Positions 56,701 to 64,000 of a stretch of DNA of 64,000 nt are shown here, piece by piece. Positions within the stretch are counted from its first letter, which is position 1. Every line of letters starts with the position of its first letter. Source of the DNA: Hippopus hippopus (lineage: Eukaryota; Mollusca; Bivalvia; Cardiida; Cardiidae); the NCBI GenBank assembly GCA_946811185.2, contig OX328101.1, forward strand, positions 24,164,122 to 24,228,121. The letters run 5' to 3'. The translations under genes were made by a program, and so were the position numbers. A model generated the notes under the pieces. That model saw only the letters and a list, made by a program, of their open reading frames with translations, did no database searches and was not told the DNA's origin.

Positions 56701-57535
56701 TGAATTTCACATATTTTGAGAGCTTTATTAGCATTGCGATTATGCAAGTTTATAGATCTGCGATTGGAGAATGTACTGGTCGGTTGTTAGTGGAACTCGT
56801 ATTTGTCTTACATTTTCGTGCACAATTTCCCATGTCTGGTGTATCGTTAAAACTCCACCTCTAAGAGCCTAACATTAATCAGTATCGAATGAAAGATGGT
56901 AAATTTCAATTAATAACGCAAGTTTTTTTGAATGCATTTAGATCCAGTCTTTTTTTTTTTCAACGACAAAAAAGGGTCTTTCAGATGCTACGGTCTGTCC
57001 ACGTTTTAGTCATGTCCGAATCGTCTGCTTTTCCCGAAAAGAATGTCTGACATACGAAGCTGTATCTGAGCAAATTTTCTTAATAACTTTAAGAACTCTT
57101 ATAATGTGTTGTTTTTCAATTTTTTTTTACTCTTTTGACTTTTTTTATGAAATAAATATCAGTTATGTAAAACTTTTTGTTTATTTTCCCCTGTGGGATG
57201 GGTGAACCCAAATGTAGGACAATTAAGTTTTCCATTTTACTCGTCCCTCTGGGGGAGTTGCTCTAGAAAAAATTTTCAAAAAGCTCTGAAATACAGATTC
57301 TTACCAATCCAGTTATCATGTGACATTGTCTTGATAAATATTAAGTTTTACAAGTGGATGGTCTAACTTCCTTTACAACCATAACAACAGTATTGTATAA
57401 GTAAGGATTGTAGAGTTAAACAGCATCTGTTTAGTTTCAGATGTCAGACAAGTCGATTATGATTTTGAAGGATATAGAGTCAACATTGAAAATATCAATT
57501 TTTTATTGAATTCATCAGTTCCATTTTGATTTATT
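56701..57535. other. No gene seen
   Basis: Moderately AT-rich sequence following the promoter patch. No repeat or ORF that I can assign. Confidence 0.4.
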
Positions 57536-57539
57536 AACT

Positions 57540-58309
57540 CTTTATCAGACTACAAAACCAAAGACCTTTCCAAATTGCTAGCAATTCCTGGTGCCTTAGA
57601 CTTGGAAAATTACTTTAAAATGTCAGTTTTCCTGTTAGTTTGGGACATATTGCCATTCTTATACCAGCCGGAGGTAGAAAACATACAAAAATCTTGTGGA
57701 GAAAAGAGAAAATAGTCATTATTAGCAGTTTTTCCTTTTTCCACCATGGTTTCAACCTTTACTCTTTACCAGAAGACAAAATTGCCAACTTCAAAATTGA
57801 GAGGAAGTGCAGATGTCAGACAATTTAAAGCCTGAATAAATTGAATTCTCAGGTAGGATAGAAAAAAATAGGGGAAAGAAGTATTAGCTTGTCACAAGCA
57901 ATTTTCCTTTTCCCACTATGATTCCATTAAAAAAGATCCTCTTTGGCAGGGTATTTCATTTCAAGGAAATACCTTGTAGCTGCTAATTGTAAATTTCTGT
58001 GTAAAATGCCAGTTTGGGAGTTTGAAATCTTGTCTATATTAAATACCTACCATACAAAAAAAAATGTGAAGTGTCCCTTTGTCCTTAACTCCTTATCACA
58101 CAATCCGGAGTTTTAACGACCCTGAGGAAGGCAGGCATTTAAAAACATTGTGAGAAAATGAAAAAATGCTGGTAACCAGCATTTTTATCCTTTTCCCACA
58201 ATGTTTTCTGCTGTCAGAAAAAGATACTATCAGCTGAGCTACATTTAAATTAATGCATGCAAATGCATTCAATTTGGACTAGTCTTAAATTTTTGCTGTG
58301 TGGTAAAGG
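57540..58309. repeat. TTAA-hairpin MITEs, two old and one good copy
   Basis: Diverged inverted copies at about 57540-57755 and 57760-57960, and a forward copy at 58089-58304 with TTAA at 58085-58088 and a good hairpin. Confidence 0.7.
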
Positions 58310-58389
58310 TTAAATACTTAGCTACCGAGTGGACAATTTCTAGATGTGCTTACAGCTAATCAGCACTATATACATGTTTATTTACATTT

Positions 58390-58880
58390 ACAGTGATGTA
58401 ATTACAAGGAGAGAATTTAAGGAACTGCAGGAAGGAATTTTGCCATTTAAAGAGAAGGGTTAAAGATGATTTAGAACCACTAGCCAAATCACAAAAAAAA
58501 ACTTGAACCAAGCTCTTCATCTGAGAAACCTAGAGACAGCAGACCCGACGATCCTGTAACACCCAAGCCAAGCCAAGAAGTAACCCAAGACAGAGTTAAG
58601 GGCCAAAATAAAACGTATCAAAAATGAATTGGAGGCTAGCCACACTCTTATGCTGTCCCTACTCAGCATAGATGACATCATTTCCCACTGTGTGTCTGGC
58701 CACAAGGCAAATAGTGCAACTCTGCAAAACCGAAATTTAAAATCCAGTCATATGGAATCCTTTCTACATTTTTAAAGAAGGCATACTGCATGAAGGATAC
58801 AGATATAACAAAGAAGGTTCAAGCTGTTCAGAAGAAATATAAAAAACAAACACTAGATGTTGAAATGGTGACTGATAATA
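58390..58880 (+). pseudogene. Decayed coding-like fragment, family not assigned
   Basis: After a good acceptor-like TTTACATTTACAG, protein-like pieces appear in shifting frames. They include a charged segment REFKELQEG, an E/P/S-rich piece EPSSSSEKPRDSRPDDPVTP then KPSQEVTQDRVKGQNKTYQK (about 58504-58623), then LEASHTLMLSLLSIDDIISH and a Lys-rich KKVQAVQKKYKKQTLDVEMV. Frameshifts (one at an A9 run near 58493) and stops break it. It may be a processed pseudogene or captured gene piece. The order acidic linker then helical basic domain loosely recalls HDGF/LEDGF-type proteins, but that is weak. Confidence 0.35.
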
Positions 58881-58897
58881 ATATGCTGTATTTTCAC

Positions 58898-59106
58898 CTT
58901 TTACCACACGATCCCTAGTTTTAACTACCCAAAGAGAGAAAGTTTTTCAAAAACATTGAAAGAAAAGAAGAACCAGCATATTCTCCTTCTTCCACAGTGT
59001 TTTCAGTCCATAGGAAAAGCAAATTTTGTGTTGTAGGGAACATTCTATTCGTCGTCTGCAGTTGCTTTTAACTTAGTCTTGTTTGAAATTTTGTTTTCTG
59101 GTAAAG
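58898..59106 (+). repeat. TTAA-hairpin MITE, diverged
   Basis: CTTTTACCACACGATCCC, shortened hairpin, TTCGTCGTCTGCAGTTGC, CTGGTAAAGAATT. 59107-59460 holds no feature. Confidence 0.7.
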
Positions 59107-59463
59107 AATTCATAGCATTTTACTTACTAATACAGACAACATTTCACTTAATAGCAGACAATATTTGAAAAAAATCTTTGCAACTGGTGAAACTGCTGTT
59201 TTGTTTACTTTATGTTGATTTTTAGTTTTGGGCAGTAAAGCTTTCAACTTGAACTTTGATTAATCACAGCATCCACCAAAAGCCAGTCCACAATTAGCAA
59301 TATTTCAGTCATTGGTACTTGTCTTTTTACTCTTCAGATTTTGTCAGGGGCATAATTTCCAAAAAATATAGGCTTTTGGCTTTAAACCAAATATAATTCT
59401 AAAAAGATATATTTATGAAAGGGTTCATGTAAAGTTTTGGCCCAAGTATAGCACACAATACCA

Positions 59464-59766
59464 GCAATGGTCAAACCATGGTCAAGCAGTTTTTGAAACA
59501 TGGTTGCCACTGTCCAGACAATGCTTAACAATGGTTTACCACTGTCTATAGACTGTGGTTTACCATGGTTAAAACCATGGTTAGCAATGGTCAAATTTGA
59601 ATTATGTTTACCATGGTCAACCATGATCAACCACTGTTTAGACGTGACCATGCTTTTTGGTGATGGTGCCATTTGTTGTAAATGTTAAAACCATGGTTCA
59701 CCATGATTAACCATTGTTTCAAGACTATAGTGAAGCGTGGTCAATGATGGTCAAATTTCGCAGGGG
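59464..59766. repeat. Right ACCATGGTC block
   Basis: Array of ACCATGGTCAA-type words ending TTTCGCAGGGG, inverse of 54858-55150. The small ORFs on both strands here arise from the repeat. Confidence 0.7.
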
Positions 59767-60076
59767 AATTTTACTGAAGTTAAATGGATATAAATACAAA
59801 CCAAAGTTTTTAATCAAATTTTGACATATATATATGTTTAGATACTGAATTAATTATAACCAAAGATGTGAGCTGGGGTTTTGGATTTTTTTTAGAATCT
59901 CAGTAAAATTTTTAATGTCAAAAGCCATCACAATGGTTATGAAATTAAACATCAATCATTTACTAAGATTGTCTCATTCTGTACAATTTCCTGAAGTTCA
60001 GAGCTACTGTATATGACTGGTTTGTTGAGGTCTTTCATCTTATATATATATTCAATGTCAATTGTTGCCTTTCCCT

Positions 60077-60397
60077 TAACTCTTTAAATTTTACACTCGT
60101 CTAATTTGAAATCATTTGCAGGATGCAATTTCAATTTGGCTCAACTGGTACATGATTAGGTAGATCTAGAAACCATTGTGTAAAACTGAGAACTACATGA
60201 TCAAACAAAGAAATTTCCATTTTTGGTACATTCAAATTGTTGTCTGCAGACACTCTAAATTTGGTCTAGTCCAAAATTTTGTCGTTTGGGAAAGGGTTTA
60301 AAGACGAAATTCATTGTTTAAGGTACATTTAATTTGTCGTCTACAAATGCCTTCAATTTGGTCTAGTGCAAAATTTTGTTGTTTGGGAAAGGGTTAA
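60077..60397. repeat. MITE pieces with a tandemly repeated right end
   Basis: An inverted left half (60077-60180) is followed by two consecutive right ends: TTTGTCGTTTGGGAAAGGG at about 60280 and TTTGTTGTTTGGGAAAGGG then TTAA at 60396. 59767-60076 and 60400-60600 show nothing. Confidence 0.65.
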
Positions 60398-60603
60398 CAA
60401 ACATGGGTGGAATTAACTTTTCCAAAATTTTACTGTATAAGGAAAAAAGTGAATTACTTACTTTCGGTGACTTTTAGTGGTTCTGATTTACAATCTTTTG
60501 CATTTTCTCTTGTTCAAGATGTATTTTGAGAAATTATGTTTGCAAAAGCATAAAATTGTCAATTATTGCTGCTACTGCAAAGGCATGTTTTCTTCTGTTT
60601 TTT

Positions 60604-61616
60604 AGCTCACCTGAGCACAAAGTGCTCATTGTGAGCTTTTGTGATCGTGTTGTGTCCGTCATGCATCGTCCGTCGTCAACTTTTACCTTGTGTACGCTCT
60701 AGAGGCCACATTTTCATGAAACTTGGTCAGAATGTTTGTCTTAATATCTCGGACGAATTCAAAAATGGGTCATGTCGAGTCAAAAACTAGGTCACTAGGT
60801 CAAATATTAGAAAAACCTTGTGTACACACTAGAGGCCACATTTTCAGTCCAAAACTCTTGAAACTTGGTCAGAATCTTTGTCTTGATGATATCTCGGATG
60901 AGTTTGAAAATGGGTCATGTTGTGTCAAAAGCTAGGTCACTAGGTCAAATCTTAGAAAAAACTTGTGTACGCTCTAGAGGCCACATTTTCAGTCCAAAAC
61001 TCTTGAAAGTTGGTCAGGATGTTTGTCTTGATGATATCTTGGACAAGTACAAAAATGGATCATGTCTGGTCAAAAACTAGGTCACATCTTAGAAAAACCT
61101 TGTGTAAGCTCTAGAGGCCATAGTTTCAGTCCAAAACTCTTGAAACGTGGTTAGAATGTTTGTCTTGATGATATCTTGGATGAATTCTAAAATGGGTCAT
61201 GTTGGGTCAAAAACTAGGTCACTAGGGCAAATCTTAGAAAAACCTTGTGTACGCTCGAGGCCTTATTTTCAGTCCAAAACTCTTGAAAATTGGTCAGAAT
61301 GTTTGTCTTGATGACATCTCAGACGAGTTCAAAAATGGGTCATGTCGGGTCAAAAACTAGGTCACTAGGTCAAATCTTAGAAAAACCTTGTGTATGCGCT
61401 AGAGGCCATATTTTCATTCCAAAACTCTTGAATGTTGGTCAGAATGCGTGTCTTGATAATAGCTCAGGTGACTTTGAAAATGGGTCATCTCGGGTCAAAA
61501 ACTAGGTCACAAGGTCAAATCTTAGAAAAACCTTGTGTACACAAAGAGATTTAAAATGGATCATGTTTGGGCAAAAGGCTCAGGTGAGCGACTTCAGGGC
61601 CATCATGGCCCTCTTG
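60604..61616 (+). mobile_element. Helentron/pearl-like element, AGCTCACC subfamily
   Basis: Starts AGCTCACCTGAGC; ends GCTCAGGTGAGCGACTTCAG, GGCCATCATGGCC, CTCTTG. The inverted subterminal repeats are therefore mirrored just before an end hairpin. About six central repeats of roughly 110-150 bp each contain CTAGAGGCCACATTTTCAGT and TCAAAAACTAGGTCACTAGG. Open frames in it come from the repeat. Confidence 0.85.
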
Positions 61617-61749
61617 TTTTTTTTTTTTTTTTTTGCCATGTTTGCGCAATAATGTCCACAAATATCAAGAAGTTTAAAACATGGTTGATTTTTTTGTTAC
61701 CCCATTTATTTACGCAATGAGACTATTTGATGTGTATGATTGTATCTTT

Positions 61750-62198
61750 TAAAACCTTTAGGAAGCCTTAATATGCCACTGAAATCACTATAGGGGTATC
61801 ATTGAAATATCATTTAAAACCATTAAAATCTCATTTCCAAAACATTGAAGTACCATTTAAAACCATTAGAACACCATTTCTAAAACATTGAAGTACCATG
61901 TGAAAACCATTAGAACACTATTTCTAAAACATTGAAATACCATGTGAAAACCATTAAAACACCATTTATTAGCCCATGTTTTTAATGCTAATTTGCATAA
62001 TTTGGCTCATTTCAATGGTGTTTAAAGTATACTCTAATGGAACTTTAATGGTCTTTTAATGCAGTTTTAAGGATATAAATAGGTACAAGTATATGGCCAT
62101 TTTATGGATTAATTAATGAGTTTTCAATGGAGATTCAGTGGTTTTGGAATAATGGTAATTCAATGGTATTTTAATTCCATTTCATTTTGCTAAGGGTA
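61750..62198. repeat. Right ACCATTGAA block
   Basis: Array of AACATTGAAATACCATTT-type words ending with the 22-bp exact inverse of 54541-54562 (CCATTTCATTTTGCTAAGGG). Confidence 0.75.
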
Positions 62199-62289
62199 TG
62201 ATCTTAAAATCAGTTATCTCTCTGAGGTTTATCAACCGCTACAGTTTATCTAAAAGTTCACACCATCAGTCTACATATGGATATATAGA

Positions 62290-62770
62290 GGATATTTGTT
62301 TTTTATGGTGTAAGATCGAAATTTATTTCATCGAGTGAATATCATCGGTAATATTTCCACAAGTGGTGCAGCCACAACTGAAAATATTACCAATGATGTT
62401 CATGAGATGAAATAAATTTTGATCTTTCACAAAAAAAAAAACAAATACATGTATTCTATTTATTTCACGCTTTTAACCCTTCCTGGGGGGGAACTTAATC
62501 AAAATCCAGTACAGTTCTTTTTGGTTAATCCCTGTGGCGTACCCCGTCCGAATAGCAACATATTACAATATTACATCAAGCGCGAGAATTGTAAGGTAAA
62601 TTACATCATATTTCCATCTGGTTGAGGGGCACGCGCATTTTACCTTGGTAACTAGTGCGCAGGAACAACTGTTTCCGCCTTCAATTGAAGAGTTAGAATA
62701 TAAAAATTGGTATTTTCACTGGTAATAACCATGAAATATCGAAAAATATTTCACTGATAATTCTCGATAA
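62290..62770 (+). repeat. Dispersed repeat with fold-back end
   Basis: Opposite-strand relative of 21430-21880. Its first 140 bases fold back (TAAGATCGAAATTTATTTCA against TGAAATAAATTTTGATCTTT). A C/G-containing tail has GGTAACTAGTGCGCAGG. Confidence 0.7.
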
Positions 62771-62812
62771 CCTACCGGAAAGCATAAAATAAAACACACA
62801 TAATTAATCTGT

Positions 62813-63075
62813 GCTCTGTTACAAGGGGGTTAAATACATCTGCAAAAAACCATCGAACTATGTTAGCCTGTACAGTCTGTGCAGGCTGACCCGAGTCGAA
62901 ACTTTTTTTTTTCGTTTGCTTTCCATCAATTATCTGCATGTCAAAGGACTAGTCTACCTCAATTCAGTTGGTTGTTAGGCAACACACTTTATGGATCCCT
63001 AATTATGTGATGACTTGCATGGTATTATGCATAATTGAGATGCATTAAACCCCCTTTTGCCAGAGCATGGCTCAA
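62813..63075. repeat. GAGCCATGCTC palindromic MITE
   Basis: TGTGCTCTGTTACAAGGGGG, CAGTCTGTGCAGGCTGACC, and right end GCCAGAGCATGGCTCAAAT. 63076-63300 has nothing else. Confidence 0.75.
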
Positions 63076-63300
63076 ATATACTATGTTCATCACATAATCT
63101 AAACTGGTCGTATTAAACTACCTTCCAGGAAATACTTTGTTGATCATGTGAATGGCATAATCTTCATTAAAATACAAGCACAAGTTGCAAAAAATGTTCT
63201 TTTTGATTTGGTTTTAATAAATTTAAAAAGTAACAAGATTTTTATTTGACATCAGTATTATTTATCAGACATTTTTGAAGGGGTGGACTATGCTATGTAC

Positions 63301-63447
63301 CTGCAACCTAATCACATTACACTTGATTAAATCCACATATTTGGGTGTGGAGGCCATGGTATCATGAGCCACAATTATATGTGGCTTAGTAATTGAAATG
63401 TCTTGAAAAGCCGTCTCCGCTTCCTGTAATGTTTTCAACAGGTTTAC
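63301..63447 (-). CDS. Single exon, possibly PDE8-like receiver region
   Basis: On the minus strand, acceptor ACAACCGTGCCAG and donor TTGCAG|GTACAT bound 49 whole codons: VNLLKTLQEAETAFQDISIT, KPHIIVAHDTMASTPKYVDL, IKCNVIRLQ. The pattern N-x2-T-x3-A-x3-F-x-D-x4-P-H-I-I-V-x2-D resembles the response-regulator-like N-terminal part of cAMP phosphodiesterases PDE8A/B. Identity is low, and no neighbouring exon is inside the window. Another fold with a similar beta-alpha unit is possible. Confidence 0.4.
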
Positions 63448-64000
63448 CTGGCACGGTTGTAGAAACACAGAAATTTTTGGCAAAGGGATAAGCTTAAAAA
63501 GCTCTATATACAAGGGCAGATAACTCCACAATGATTTGAGATACATGCTTCAATATAAGCACTTCTTGCACAACTTCCATATTCATAATCTTAATTCATC
63601 TGAATAAAACTGCAAGAAAACTGTGGAAGAAAATCTTGTTGAATGAATGAATGAATGAATGAATGTTGTTTTAAGGCACGTCGACAGCTTTGGTCATTTT
63701 GCGAGCCTGTCTGTATTGAACGGTGACTACAGTGGATTTTTTGAGCTAAAAAAGATTTGAACAAAATGATAACGAGGAAAACCGTGTTTCATAAGTTACT
63801 TGGTCATAATGCAGACAAACAAACTGGCCCAACAACCCATGAGCCAAAGAACAAATCATTCCTTCCAAAATAAATTTGAAAACATCCCTGCCACACAAAA
63901 TACAGATTTAAAATCAGTATGTCCTGGGTTACTATAGATTCAATACAAGAATGCAATCAAATTTTGTGTGGCAGAAAGACAAACTGTCTCTTATGAGGAA
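63448..64000. other. No further gene; (TGAA)n tract
   Basis: A (TGAA)n microsatellite of about seven units at 63641-63668. The remainder up to the window end has no feature I can support. Confidence 0.5.

Noticed and set aside
59382..59688. Overlapping ORFs on both strands rich in H-G-K or W-S-T repeats
   Set aside because: Produced by the ACCATGGTC word array, which is palindromic and so open on both strands.
60723..61505. Three similar plus-strand ORFs of about 70 codons (starts 60723, 60865, 61290) as a gene family
   Set aside because: They are translations of the central repeats of a helentron-like element.

Overview
This is eukaryotic, animal-type DNA: AT-rich, with intron-split genes, GT-AG splice sites, no operons, and a very heavy load of short transposons. 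The repeat style points to a marine or freshwater bivalve mollusc: helentron/pearl-like elements with (GTCC)n starts, central repeats and a GGGCCATCATGGCCC-type end hairpin, together with tRNA-derived SINEs. The species cannot be read from the sequence alone.

Layout. (1) Positions 1-9809, plus strand: the last eight coding exons of isobutyryl-CoA dehydrogenase (ACAD8, mitochondrial valine breakdown). The 5' exons lie left of the window. (2) 9810-27184: a gene-free stretch between two convergent genes, filled with MITEs, a SINE-like remnant and two near-identical 2.6-2.8 kb composite helentron-like elements (10224-12803, 13084-15871). (3) 27185-40159, minus strand: the last ten coding exons of TMTC2, an ER multi-pass membrane protein with a TPR tail. 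All exon phases fit. The N-terminal exons were not found upstream. (4) 40160-56470: repeats only, including an internally deleted mariner (50464-51279) sitting inside a MITE. (5) 56475-56640: a CpG-rich promoter-like patch with an unidentified minus-strand first exon. (6) 56.7-64 kb: more repeats, a decayed coding fragment (58.4-58.9 kb), a helentron-like element (60604-61616) and a single minus-strand exon resembling the receiver-like region of PDE8 (63301-63447).

The dominant feature is one family of TTAA-flanked MITEs, about 221 bp in intact copies. I recognise roughly 70 whole or partial copies by eye. Each carries a central near-perfect hairpin with arms of about 33 bp, and they occur in both orientations, in introns and between genes. 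They are piggyBac-like by target site and ends, but no piggyBac transposase is present here. Several copies touch splice sites of ACAD8 and TMTC2. Others are split by SINEs, mariner and helentron-like elements, which gives a readable insertion history. The two recognised genes are metabolically unrelated; no functional cluster is evident.
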